DNA of 64,000 nucleotides from contig CABFPG010000011.1 of assembly GCA_902141825.1 (NCBI GenBank), positions 1 through 64,000 of the forward strand. Reading direction: 5' to 3'. Shown here one piece after another: positions 19,201 through 27,319 of this stretch; the first letter of the stretch is position 1, and every line of letters begins with the position of its first letter. The notes under the pieces are model-generated. The model searched no databases, was not told the DNA's origin, and worked only from the letters and a program-made list of their open reading frames with translations. Both the position numbers and the translations under genes were made by a program. Origin of the DNA: Thalassocella blandensis (lineage in GTDB: Bacteria > Pseudomonadota > Gammaproteobacteria > Pseudomonadales > Cellvibrionaceae).

Positions 19201-20301
19201 GGCGACCTTAATGGATTTATCTACAAGATGCTGTAATTGATAATCTATGATTTGTGTTCGATCTGTTGCTTCATCAACGGCGCCCACAATCCAAGGGTCA
19301 ATCACACCGGCTGCCTCCGGCAACACCAATTGGAATGGCGTCATGTTAGGGGAAATACCTATATTATTGCTTTCCCAAGCGGCCTGATTACCATCGTAGT
19401 AAATTAAAGCCTGCATGACGGGAACGCCGAGTGATTCGAATTCACTTTTCCTTGCACTCGCCCAGTGTATATTGCGAAAATTTAGAATTGCATCAACGAA
19501 TGTTTGATCATCTTTTTGCAGCAACTGCACATAAGATGGACTGGCCGGCGACAAGGCAGAGAAAAATGGAACGGGCAACACACCCTTACTTTCAAGCAAA
19601 CGAATGGTGTTATCTATTACGTGCGTATCAGCAGACTCAATCAGATTGCGAGTAAACATTACGCCTATCGCTGCTTTATTTTTCTCAGCAGCCTCGTGCT
19701 TCCATGCCAGATATTTATCCAGTGACTCAAAAACTTTATCATCAAAGTCAGGGTGATAAATCCCGATCTCTGGATATACCATTGGAGGTGGAACTACAAT
19801 ATCTCTATTCTCTTGAAAAACTCTGTTTTTCATGAATTGAGCAAGTCTATTAAAATTTTGTTCACCGCCGTTATCGTAATACGACACAATGCTACTGAGC
19901 GCATCCTGTCCGACCCCCTTGTTTAGGCTTTTTTCCTGGGGCCAACTTAACGCCACGTATATGCGATCACTTTGCTGAACTACATCAGAATACTTGGCAA
20001 AACTTCGCTGGCTGTCCCGCACAGAGACTCCAGAAAAAAACACGGCATCGAAATTCTCAAATTTCTGTGAGGCTGCGGTTAAATCGTCTAACTCTCGAGA
20101 AGAAATGATAGTGACACCAATACCTTGCTTGGAAGCGTATTGGTCGAACAAGGATATTTTGCTTTTATTGCTATGCGAACCCGTAACAAAAAGGATAGAT
20201 TGCTGATCCGCAGAGTCACTACCAGCTGCGGCCAAAGCAATACTTAAAAGAGGAAACAGAGAGAGAAGAACAATATATTTCAATGTAGATTTAATTCGCA
20301 T
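16255..20301 (-). CDS. hmuS: Exported CobN-like chelatase (HmuS-type, putative haem dechelatase)
   Basis: This protein of about 1348 residues is homologous along its length to the large chelatase subunit CobN/ChlH. Unlike cytoplasmic CobN, it begins with a signal peptide (MRIKSTLKYIVLLSLF, then a hydrophobic stretch ending ALAAAG). It ends with one transmembrane helix (WLILSAAFLCCFFVVLGAW) and a short basic tail, so the body is probably periplasmic and tethered to the inner membrane. No CobS/CobT ATPase partners are present. CobN-like proteins beside HmuY and HmuR in Bacteroidetes (HmuS) have been reported to release iron from haem. The neighbours here are the same set, so haem demetallation is the favoured role; cobalt or B12 handling is the alternative. 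ATG 20301 was chosen over an in-frame TTG at 20322. Confidence 0.85.
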   Translation of the reverse strand: MRIKSTLKYIVLLSLFPLLSIALAAAGSDSADQQSILFVTGSHSNKSKISLFDQYASKQGIGVTIISSRELDDLTAASQKFENFDAVFFSGVSVRDSQRSFAKYSDVVQQSDRIYVALSWPQEKSLNKGVGQDALSSIVSYYDNGGEQNFNRLAQFMKNRVFQENRDIVVPPPMVYPEIGIYHPDFDDKVFESLDKYLAWKHEAAEKNKAAIGVMFTRNLIESADTHVIDNTIRLLESKGVLPVPFFSALSPASPSYVQLLQKDDQTFVDAILNFRNIHWASARKSEFESLGVPVMQALIYYDGNQAAWESNNIGISPNMTPFQLVLPEAAGVIDPWIVGAVDEATDRTQIIDYQLQHLVDKSIKVANLKHKPRQDKRVSVMVWGNRDVGASFMNVPESIRSIANRLGKEGYSIPEINSEYITNRVDDILNPFYRSYELERLIDKDLAELMPVDEYLSWFSLLPESVRMPINEYWGEAKDNFMVIEYDGKQQFVIPRIRIGNMLVLRQPPRADNDDDDKRIYHKGTVPMNHYYLAAYYYVRTYFNSDAIVHLGTHGSHEYLPGKERGLSLYDQGNLAAWDTPIVYPFIVDDVGEAMQTKRRGRATVISHMTPPFAAAGLQGEIANLHELMHQYKSLDAGGVKQKTADQIVSVCQAEDICTDIGWEAARIEADFSMFMEELHVYLEELATQNQPLGLHTFGELAEPRLLTATLVQMLGREYVTLAADWEAKILASEHSFPTEQREKEDILHTANHDAENALESIVGFATIKEYVTEFNKTKVESDSPRSDEKLPKDLLDKITEARELYQNMIGIQELDNLVRALDGQYIPVKTGGDPIRHPDSLPTGLNLYGFDPSRVPTKAAYEQGKELTENAIAEYYKEHGQYPDKLAFSLWSMETMRHYGVLESQVLSAIGVRPTWSPDGRVIGSEIIPMEELKRPRVDVVLSATGLYRDAFPNVMQWLAKAIEKIAQLKEANNSIWDNAQRVKNELVDGGIEEEEARYLSTVRIFSNASGNYGSGLGDAAMASDTWETDEKLADLYLDRMGYFYGADDSRWGKKIEGDINLYSKQLSGTDMVMFSRSSNVFGLLSSDDPFQYFGGLALAVRNLDGKSPEMMISNLRDAKNAKMENAAKFMAKELRSRAFHQRWVEEMKKEGYSGAVAMASTLANFFGWQVMDPNLVRGDQWQEFYEVYVQDKFELDMNSWFEEVDPKAQQAMIEHMLEANRKAYWQASEEALKTLIKRYQELVNRHDLVVENEKLKEFMSQKASGFGVDFQLPELEPAAFAKDIAKNSVDKQQVEGQKLERVEPESMENSSEKWLILSAAFLCCFFVVLGAWRQQRFSMEKYAGI

Positions 20302-20343
20302 AGCCAACAATTTCTTTTGCAATGTCTTTTTGATTTTTAATAC

Positions 20344-20649
20344 TTATTCAGGCACGTAGATTATGGAGCCATCTGCCATTTTATAGGCGACACCGGCTTT
20401 CACTCCCTCGCCTCCGCCAATTTCACCCTGACTTTTGTAGGTTTCAATGGTTTTTCCTTGCTTAACAATAACTTCCATATCTTCTTTTCCTGCATTCTTA
20501 ATAACCGTAACATCTTCTGCTACAAAGGGGTTCATTGGGTTCTGAGCTATCGCGATAAGCAGTGCCGCCACCAGCACGAGAAACACATCCACTAAGTTAA
20601 CCACTGACAATGCAGGATTTATGGCTTCATCTTCGTCAAGCAGCTTCAT
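20344..20649 (-). CDS. DUF2149 membrane protein with ExbD-like helix
   Basis: This 101-residue protein has a single transmembrane segment near the N-terminus (NLVDVFLVLVAALLIAIAQ) and a small hydrophilic C-terminal domain. The aspartate at residue 21, just inside the helix in a VDVFLVLV context, resembles the essential proton-pathway aspartate of ExbD/TolR. The ATG at 20649 has GAGGGTG eight bases upstream and is preferred to an in-frame GTG at 20658. The gene overlaps the end of the ExbB/TolQ-like gene by 14 bp, so the two are translationally coupled and probably form an ExbB-ExbD-like pair. DUF2149 genes accompany MotA/TolQ/ExbB and CobN-like genes in Hmu-type loci. Confidence 0.82.
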   Translation of the reverse strand: MKLLDEDEAINPALSVVNLVDVFLVLVAALLIAIAQNPMNPFVAEDVTVIKNAGKEDMEVIVKQGKTIETYKSQGEIGGGEGVKAGVAYKMADGSIIYVPE

Positions 20650-21214
20650 TAAGTTCACCCTCGCGGTTTACGGGTTTTGTGAGCTGCAAAAATCCAAGCA
20701 CCGCAACAAGCTCGCTTGCCAGCCATCGCTTTCTGACACTTGCTACCCAAAAAGTAATGGAGGCTATAACCAGGCCAAAAATTACAGCAGAAAAAGCCAC
20801 TACCAAATTTTCACTGATGCCTTGGACATTACCGTCGGCCAAGGACTTTAATGCTGGTCCCATCGGAATCATTGTTGCGATCAACCCCAGCATCGGAGCC
20901 AATCGACTAACCGTTCTTACACCTTCAAGTAATTTAAACGCGGCTACATCAAGCTCATCCCGACAAATGTCGGGATGGTAATTCGCTAAAGTTAAGAGTG
21001 GAAAACCTTTGAGTGAGGACTTTTCCTGGATCGACGTCTTTCTGTTCACTATCGCTCTAAATTTGTCGGCATTTGATTTTCTTTGCCATGCCTCGGCACC
21101 TAACGCGCCCAAAACGAACAAACTGTATGCAAACAACATCAATAACAGCACCAATACCGGAAACATAAAGATATCCGATAATTGATACATTAGGTCTTCC
21201 ACGGTCTTACTCAT
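20636..21214 (-). CDS. MotA/TolQ/ExbB proton-channel family protein
   Basis: This 192-residue inner-membrane protein has three predicted transmembrane helices, at about 16-38, 103-122 and 138-160. The TolQ/ExbB signature region appears in RLAPMLGLIATMIPMGPAL, followed by LVVAFSAVIFGLVIA. It is encoded directly after the HmuY-like gene and overlaps the DUF2149 gene. It should use the proton-motive force to energise the outer-membrane receptor or the CobN-like protein of this locus. It is shorter than a typical ExbB but in the normal range for Hmu-associated members. Confidence 0.88.
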   Translation of the reverse strand: MSKTVEDLMYQLSDIFMFPVLVLLLMLFAYSLFVLGALGAEAWQRKSNADKFRAIVNRKTSIQEKSSLKGFPLLTLANYHPDICRDELDVAAFKLLEGVRTVSRLAPMLGLIATMIPMGPALKSLADGNVQGISENLVVAFSAVIFGLVIASITFWVASVRKRWLASELVAVLGFLQLTKPVNREGELNEAA

Positions 21215-21247
21215 AACGACACTTCTTTTTTTTAGTATTGAATAAAC

Positions 21248-22669
21248 TTACTCGCCAAGTACTTTTTGGTAACGAATGGTAAACGAGCCTGAAGAGCTGT
21301 CGTCAACATCGTAATAATTGGTGATTTGGAATTTATACTGTGCTTCTGCGGTCTTAATTATGTAAGTAGCATAGTTTGGCCACATTGCATGCCCACCGTT
21401 AATACCATATTCGGCCCAACCATAATTGGAGCGAGAATCCCCATACTCTTTAATCGCGCGTATTTCGTAAGTATTGGCCTTCCAGGATAAATATGGTGCT
21501 AATTCTGGATCAACCCCATCTTCACTAGCAGCCGCATCATTGCCAATTAAAGCAGTTGCGTCTCCAGCCAGGTCAATCTGAAAACCACCTAATGCATTTT
21601 CACACGGAATAACAACATCCCACGCGCTCTCAGCATCAGCCACCGCCATACCGTCAAGATTCACATAAAGATTTTCTGTACAGCCTTGGGCGTCAACAAG
21701 CAGGGATTGCTCCGCGGAGAACACACTTTCTTCTGCTGTTTGCAAACTAACACCAAAGGTAAGAGAGGCCATACCAAATCCATCTTGAACGATGTTGGTC
21801 ACGCGGATTTTTGCATAGGTACTATCAGATGAAACAATATAGAAGGCCGTATCATTTGCGCTCACCGTGTGAGTTGCAAAGTCATAATTGTAGAAACCTT
21901 CTATTGCTGACTTTTCAGAGTCACCATTGAATTGCGCGCCTTCCGGTACAATGCCGTCGTACGATTCAAAAGCGGCCAACTCAGTCTCACCTGTAGCATT
22001 TATAAAACGCTCAACAACAGCTGATCCGCTTTCATTATAGAAGTCATCAGTATTACCAGAAAAATACAGCGTTACGGGTGTCTCAGCGTATTGATTCAAG
22101 TAAACTTCAGTGCGCTTGAATGCTACATCCCAATCACTGTTGGTTTCGGCTTCTTCCTCGGTCAGCATTAACTCTTCGTCGTTATCCAGATCAAAATATA
22201 CAGAGACCGGCTCTTGCATAGTGCCTGTATCAAGCTTTGTGACAGTTTTTACTGCCGGGCCTGTCACTTCCACAGACACATCCGAAGTACTGCTAACTTC
22301 TCCATCAGACACAGAAACTGTAAATGTGTAAGTACCGACAGTTAATCCAGTGACTGTTGTTGTACTGGCCTGAGCGTCAGTAATCGTACCGCTTTCACCG
22401 CTCCAGCTAAACGTTAAACTCTCACCCTCAGGGTCCGAAGAACCGGAGGCATCAAGTGTAATATCCGCGCCCTGCTCCACGGTAATATCTGAACTTGCCA
22501 ACACTATCGATGGCGCAGCGTTACCACCGTTTTCATTTTCGTTGCCATTGTTCCCATTATCATCGTCTCCCCCACAAGCGGTTAAATACAATGATGCAAG
22601 AACTACCATCCCCAATTTACATTTTTTAAGGGTAGATAGTTGCAAGTTGAAATTTTGTTTCGAACTCAT
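21248..22669 (-). CDS. hmuY: HmuY-like haem-binding lipoprotein with N-terminal PKD domain
   Basis: This 473-residue protein has a lipoprotein signal peptide with lipobox LTAC followed by GGDDDNG, then an Asn/Gly/Glu linker. Residues 50-137 form a PKD/Ig-like domain (ITLDASGSSDPEGESLTFSW). The remainder matches the HmuY family, with paired WDV strands (NSDWDVAFKRTEVYLNQ and SAWDVVIPCEN) and a C-terminal segment rich in Tyr, His and Trp. HmuY proteins are outer-membrane haemophores that pass haem to the HmuR receptor. The Porphyromonas protein is about 216 residues, so this one is roughly twice as long because of the PKD domain and a larger core. The axial haem ligands cannot be fixed from sequence alone. 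Confidence 0.8.
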   Translation of the reverse strand: MSSKQNFNLQLSTLKKCKLGMVVLASLYLTACGGDDDNGNNGNENENGGNAAPSIVLASSDITVEQGADITLDASGSSDPEGESLTFSWSGESGTITDAQASTTTVTGLTVGTYTFTVSVSDGEVSSTSDVSVEVTGPAVKTVTKLDTGTMQEPVSVYFDLDNDEELMLTEEEAETNSDWDVAFKRTEVYLNQYAETPVTLYFSGNTDDFYNESGSAVVERFINATGETELAAFESYDGIVPEGAQFNGDSEKSAIEGFYNYDFATHTVSANDTAFYIVSSDSTYAKIRVTNIVQDGFGMASLTFGVSLQTAEESVFSAEQSLLVDAQGCTENLYVNLDGMAVADAESAWDVVIPCENALGGFQIDLAGDATALIGNDAAASEDGVDPELAPYLSWKANTYEIRAIKEYGDSRSNYGWAEYGINGGHAMWPNYATYIIKTAEAQYKFQITNYYDVDDSSSGSFTIRYQKVLGE

Positions 22670-22736
22670 AATATTACCTTTTCAGTATGAACATGATGCT
22701 GTAGCAACACTATCAAGCATCGTTTGGTTGTGAAAT

Positions 22737-24692
22737 TTACAGTTTAAATTTGAGCTGAGTAAACACGTACCGCGCCGTCACCGGTCTTGGATCAAAAGTA
22801 GTCCCAGTATTAAGATTTGGCTCTCGGTGTTCATCCAGAAGATTTTCCACGCCCAGGCGTAGACTTAGATTTTTGTACAACGTTAGTGCATAAGTTAGAT
22901 TCAAACTTACATAATCATCAGCAATGGCACTTTCCTGAGTGTATGCTTCGTCCAATTCATACAGAGCATAAATTAAAAAACGAGATTCCATCCATTCGAA
23001 ATTGCGCTGATAATTCGCTTTGATTTGGTGATAAGGCCTTTCTGTGAGTCGGCGTTTCGTGAGTTTGTTTTCTGCAACCACGTAAGAGTAACCAATTTGA
23101 AAACGTTGATTAGGCTGGACCACCTTAAAATTGAAGTCGCCGCCACTTATCTCTACCTCATCTATATTTTGGTATCGATACACGTCAAGGCTGGGAGTAC
23201 TTTCTTCATCATCACGAACAGAAGTTATTAGATTATCTACATTAGATATATGAGCGCTAAGTTCAACGCTAACATGCAGGTTCGAATTCTTTTGAAACAG
23301 ATATTCCAAACTGGTATTTGCGGATACAGAAGTCTCCGGCACCAGAGTCTCATTTCCTTGAACGATATAACCTAAATTGGTGTGGTCAAAGTCATAAAAG
23401 CGCTCTTTTAAATTGGGGACACGATAGCCTTCGCCAATAGTCGTTCTCCAGTTCAATGATGAATCATCACTCAAAGGAAACATCCATTTACTGTTAATAC
23501 GAAGCGCGCTATGACCTCCAAAACTGCTGTCATCCTGCGCTCTAGCTCCGCCCAGAAGCTCCAGGTTTTCTGTAATTTGCCAGTCGGACTGAACAAAAAC
23601 CTCTACTCCATCCCGGGCAACGTGGTCGACTTCTACAGTACCATCTTGTTTTACCTGATACATGGATTCATCATAATAATGGAGCCCGGCCACGACACTG
23701 CTTTCCGTAAATTCAAAAACATGCTGAGCATCTATATCGGTATTTTCAATCTCGGTTTCTCGCAAGCTTCCTCGTTGACCGCTCACCTCATCGTGCTGAG
23801 TGTTGCGTAATTGCATCTTCCATAATTCGCCATACAATAAGGAAAAATCAAACTGGTTTTGCTCAACTTCTGATAGATAATAATCCCTGCCGCCACCAGA
23901 AAATGGACCTGTTATTTTATACTTATTCTCTTCAAACCACTGATTAGCAAGATGTATATTGACATCCCCTACTCGCTTTCCAGCACGTAGCTTAGTGAAT
24001 TTTTTATCAACTTCACCGCTGTCGCGGGCTACGGATTGAGGATAATAGTCAAAACCAGGATCATAACTATCTTGAAATGTAAGTTGGCCATACCAACCTG
24101 ATTTCGCCACACTACCGGCTATGTTTGTTTTGTTTGCGTCCTCATAATCAGGGTCACGTAATTCAGTCAGCCGACTCAATTCGTATGCTGCATAAAAAGA
24201 ATTACCTTCCGGATTTGCGGTAATGATATTGATCACTCCCCCCATCGCAGAACTTCCATAAAGCACCGATGAGGCACCACGAATGACTTCAACACGCTCA
24301 ATGTCCAGCGCAGAGATCTGATCAAGATCAACCGATTCATCCGTCGGCGAAATTAAAGGCATACCATCGACAAGAATGGCCACGCGACTGCTGTCAAACC
24401 CTTGCATAAAAACATTCACGCCGTCCTTTACACTCTTTTTCACTACCACGCCACTCATGAAGTCCAGTGTTTCCGCTACAGTTCCACCGGAGAACATGTC
24501 CAACTGTTCTTTTGTCATAACACTGACAGGTACGGGTGAATCTTCTAGTTTTCGCTCGGTTCTGGTGCCAGTTACAACAATTTGTTCAATTAGGTCTGAA
24601 TCATCAGGATTGGCACTCGCTCCAAGTGATACCAGACACTCAGCAGCCAGGATAGAAATGAAAAATGGAGATTTAAGTTCGGAGAATGACAT
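22737..24692 (-). CDS. hmuR: TonB-dependent haem receptor (HmuR-like)
   Basis: This receptor of about 651 residues has a signal peptide ending at GASA and a TonB box (EQIVVTGTR). The plug domain follows (MQGFDSSRVAILVDGMPLI, VEVIRGASSVLYGSSAMGGVINI), then a 22-strand barrel ending in aromatic FKL. The segment YRVPNLKERFYDFDHTNLGY, followed by NETLVPE, resembles the FRAP-His-NPDL region of haem receptors. The histidine in DHTNLG is a candidate haem ligand. It is the first gene of the Hmu-like operon and has a Fur-box candidate upstream. The ATG at 24692 gives a normal signal peptide; a TTG at 24707 is also in frame. A cobalamin receptor is the main alternative. Confidence 0.86.
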   Translation of the reverse strand: MSFSELKSPFFISILAAECLVSLGASANPDDSDLIEQIVVTGTRTERKLEDSPVPVSVMTKEQLDMFSGGTVAETLDFMSGVVVKKSVKDGVNVFMQGFDSSRVAILVDGMPLISPTDESVDLDQISALDIERVEVIRGASSVLYGSSAMGGVINIITANPEGNSFYAAYELSRLTELRDPDYEDANKTNIAGSVAKSGWYGQLTFQDSYDPGFDYYPQSVARDSGEVDKKFTKLRAGKRVGDVNIHLANQWFEENKYKITGPFSGGGRDYYLSEVEQNQFDFSLLYGELWKMQLRNTQHDEVSGQRGSLRETEIENTDIDAQHVFEFTESSVVAGLHYYDESMYQVKQDGTVEVDHVARDGVEVFVQSDWQITENLELLGGARAQDDSSFGGHSALRINSKWMFPLSDDSSLNWRTTIGEGYRVPNLKERFYDFDHTNLGYIVQGNETLVPETSVSANTSLEYLFQKNSNLHVSVELSAHISNVDNLITSVRDDEESTPSLDVYRYQNIDEVEISGGDFNFKVVQPNQRFQIGYSYVVAENKLTKRRLTERPYHQIKANYQRNFEWMESRFLIYALYELDEAYTQESAIADDYVSLNLTYALTLYKNLSLRLGVENLLDEHREPNLNTGTTFDPRPVTARYVFTQLKFKL

Positions 24693-24757
24693 AGAGGTTG
24701 TTCGCAAAGTCTTCGGCGCCTGAATTCCGGCATATTAAGCGAACACACCAAACATGT

Positions 24758-24778
24758 AAATGATAATGATTTGTATTT
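24758..24778 (-). promoter_or_regulatory. Putative Fur box upstream of the Hmu-like operon
   Basis: On the plus strand the site reads AATGATAATGATTTGTATT: two perfect and one partial AATGAT-type hexamers. It matches about 11 of 14 informative positions of the 7-1-7 Fur consensus. It lies about 65 bp upstream of the receptor start codon, in a suitable place for iron-dependent repression. Assigned by eye only. Confidence 0.6.
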
Positions 24779-25099
24779 AGTTTATTATAATTAAACCCAA
24801 ACTGTCTTATATCTAATGCAAATAAAGATATACCTTTGATTTATATAGTATTTTTTTATTTTCCCCTTCCAATATATGCAATCACCGCCACAACCCAATT
24901 CACAGATTTTTACATATAAGGGCATGTTTTTTAGCACAAAAGAACTTATGACGATGCGAAATTCACCTGCTCGCTTAGCTATTTTTAATGCTCCTGAGGT
25001 CTGAACCAAAAGCGCCTTAAACTGGAAAGCACAGCACCCCTCTATTGTCGGATGCTGCACATACTTGAACTCAACACTCCTTGTTAAAGCTATCAACAC
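24779..25099. other. Intergenic region between the hmu operon and the CBM6 gene
   Basis: This AT-rich stretch contains the 3' side of the preceding minus-strand gene and the upstream part of the hmu promoter region. A 102-codon open frame here shows no domain or plausible composition and was not called. No clear terminator stem was found. Confidence 0.5.
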
Positions 25100-26998
25100 C
25101 TAGTTATTAAAATACGCACTCAACGGACCAGCCCATACACTCGGGACATCTTTACTGCCTGTTCCAGCCCCAGGGTTGTCCTGCATGATCGGGTGGTCAC
25201 CATTTGCTGTACCAACCGCGGGGAACATCTGACGCTGAGACCAATCCATTTCCATGGTTTCAACACTGCCACTCGCCGTTATGCTGTAATTATCACCTGC
25301 GTTAACTCTTATCGGAGCGTTAAGATCACAGGTTCGAAACCCGTAACCTAAAGGCGGCGTACAAGTACCAGACTCTCCAGTCGTTATATTACGAATGGTT
25401 AATTTACCCACATTCACCCCTGATGCCGTAAAAGCACCCAACTCACTAAACACTCGACTTACTTTCACATTTAAAAATGTGGCAGTACACCCTGTGCAGT
25501 CAGTGCTGTAGGCATAATAGGGTTGCCCAGCCAGCATTGCCCCCGAACGCAAACGATATCCATACTGGGGAAGACGAGTTGCAGGATGATTCAGATCACG
25601 GTCATTCATATAGGAACGATACTGTCCGTTGTAAAAGCCATATTGCCAGGAAGCGCCTGAATCTGAAGACCAGGCAACATGCTCGCGTGGGTCCATCGAT
25701 AACAAAGCCCCCACTGCATTTGCATTTAATTCATTTCTTGCATGCGGGCCCGCAAGTTCAACATCCGCCAACGGTGTATTTAAAGAAAAAAAGTTATTCG
25801 ACGGATCGTTATGTATATTCCGAAGAACAAAACCATACATCGTCCCCGCGCTTAAATCCGCAGGCGTATTAGCCCAAACCAATACCGGTATTGCATCATT
25901 AACTTCAGCTTTTGCCTGATTGTGTCGCGTGCAGGCATTTATTGTTTCAGAAGAAATAACACTGCCAGGCAACCCTGACTGAGGATCGATATTCACCAGC
26001 TGAGCCTGCATGGTACCGCCGTCACCCGCGCCGTACCCTGCGTTACCAAAGTCCCAACAACTCGCTCCACGAAGTTTGAAACCAAAATAAAAGCGATCAA
26101 TCGATATGTTGCGCGGTGGAACAAATCGAATCATAGCCCGGTAGTTCGCGGCTTTAAGCGGTGAATCATTGACATTTTCAATGCCAACAGGAATTGAAGC
26201 TGCTCGCCCACCTACGGGGACAGAGTTGCGTTTTCTCACGATCAACGACGTCGTAAGATCATTGAACCCTTCATTCACCAGACAACTGTCACTCCCAGAA
26301 AGTGTGCGATTTAGGCCGCTAAAATTATCATTTTCAAAGATTTCAACTTCGTAATTTTCATTGACCTGAATTGATGAAATTGCATCATTCGAGATTCCCA
26401 GAAGCGTCAATTGAGATAAAGAATACTCCCCTTCGGCCAACGCTACAGCCCAACCATTAAAATCACAATGTTGAAATACCGTTGCCACATGCTCTGCATC
26501 GTCTATTGCTTCAATCGCTATCCAATTGAAGTTCCATCCACTGGTCACTGCGTATACCCCTAAATCATAAGTGCCCTGAACCAGTTCCACTTCTCGCTCT
26601 ACATCTACCCAGTTTTGCCAACCACCCGTTGCAGGTATTTCAAAGTTACCAAGCGATATTGCATTTCCGTTTAAATCTACGGAAGCTACAGCACCTTCCG
26701 GGCTGGCAACGCGTAGACGAATGCGGTATTTTCCTGTGCTGTTAATTTCAATATCCGCATACGAAAGCCATTCTGTAGCATCAATCCAACCGACATTAAA
26801 GCCAGCTTCAATATCCGAGCTTGGCTCGATATCAACGGCATCATTTCGATAAGCACCTCCACTGTTACCCTCACTCAGATCATTAAATCCAGTGTAGTTT
26901 TCCGCTTGAATTTTTTCTGCCTGTGCGCAATTTAAAAAACACAACAGCGCAACAATTAAAAAACTTTGTTGAATAGATAGGTTGTTAAGGATTTGCAT
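25100..26998 (-). CDS. Secreted CBM6 plus beta/gamma-crystallin protein
   Basis: This 632-residue exported protein has a signal peptide ending at AQA (residue 27). Residues 28-165 are a CBM6-type carbohydrate-binding module (IQAENYTGFND, GWIDATEWLSYADIEI, GKYRIRLRVAS). Residues 171-256 form a beta/gamma-crystallin-like domain with two Greek-key motifs (FQHCDFNGWAV and IFENDNFSGLNR). The C-terminal 375 residues match no family I recognise and carry several cysteine pairs. No catalytic glycosidase domain is seen. The ATG at 26998 fits the signal peptide better than the upstream in-frame start at 27043. CBM6 with crystallin modules is common in polysaccharide-degrading Cellvibrionaceae, so polysaccharide binding is likely, perhaps calcium-dependent. 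Confidence 0.8.
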   Translation of the reverse strand: MQILNNLSIQQSFLIVALLCFLNCAQAEKIQAENYTGFNDLSEGNSGGAYRNDAVDIEPSSDIEAGFNVGWIDATEWLSYADIEINSTGKYRIRLRVASPEGAVASVDLNGNAISLGNFEIPATGGWQNWVDVEREVELVQGTYDLGVYAVTSGWNFNWIAIEAIDDAEHVATVFQHCDFNGWAVALAEGEYSLSQLTLLGISNDAISSIQVNENYEVEIFENDNFSGLNRTLSGSDSCLVNEGFNDLTTSLIVRKRNSVPVGGRAASIPVGIENVNDSPLKAANYRAMIRFVPPRNISIDRFYFGFKLRGASCWDFGNAGYGAGDGGTMQAQLVNIDPQSGLPGSVISSETINACTRHNQAKAEVNDAIPVLVWANTPADLSAGTMYGFVLRNIHNDPSNNFFSLNTPLADVELAGPHARNELNANAVGALLSMDPREHVAWSSDSGASWQYGFYNGQYRSYMNDRDLNHPATRLPQYGYRLRSGAMLAGQPYYAYSTDCTGCTATFLNVKVSRVFSELGAFTASGVNVGKLTIRNITTGESGTCTPPLGYGFRTCDLNAPIRVNAGDNYSITASGSVETMEMDWSQRQMFPAVGTANGDHPIMQDNPGAGTGSKDVPSVWAGPLSAYFNN

Positions 26999-27319
26999 AT
27001 GGGGAGACCTTTTTCTTCTATGTAAAGGCGTGAGACCGGGCATTCGAATACCAGGAAGTAACGACGCGATTGTTAAAACATTATTGTATTTTTTATTGGA
27101 CTTATCAGCACACGCTTACATATGCTGCTCGGGTAATGCTGAGCTATGCAATGTTATTTTCACGAATAAGCGAAAGTGAAGCGATAAACAGGTGTGATTG
27201 TGGATGAAACACCACTCAAAATAAATGCTTTAAGGCAGGTAAAAAAACAGGCAAATGCCATTTTAAGTTAAACAGGTCACAGAATACCAAGTTGCGCTGC
27301 GTAACTTGTTTTCGTCAGT
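26999..27319. other. Intergenic region upstream of the CBM6 gene
   Basis: No gene is seen here. It should hold the CBM6-gene promoter and the 5' leader. A possible in-frame upstream extension of that gene to 27043 is the only coding potential. Confidence 0.4.

Noticed and set aside
16255-20301. Annotation as cytoplasmic cobaltochelatase CobN for cobalamin synthesis
   Set aside because: A signal peptide, a C-terminal anchor, HmuY-like and ExbB-like neighbours and a Fur-box candidate fit haem use better, and no cob genes are near.
24791-25099. 102-codon frame between the hmu operon and the CBM6 gene
   Set aside because: No ribosome-binding site, domain or plausible composition; it lies in an AT-rich intergenic region.
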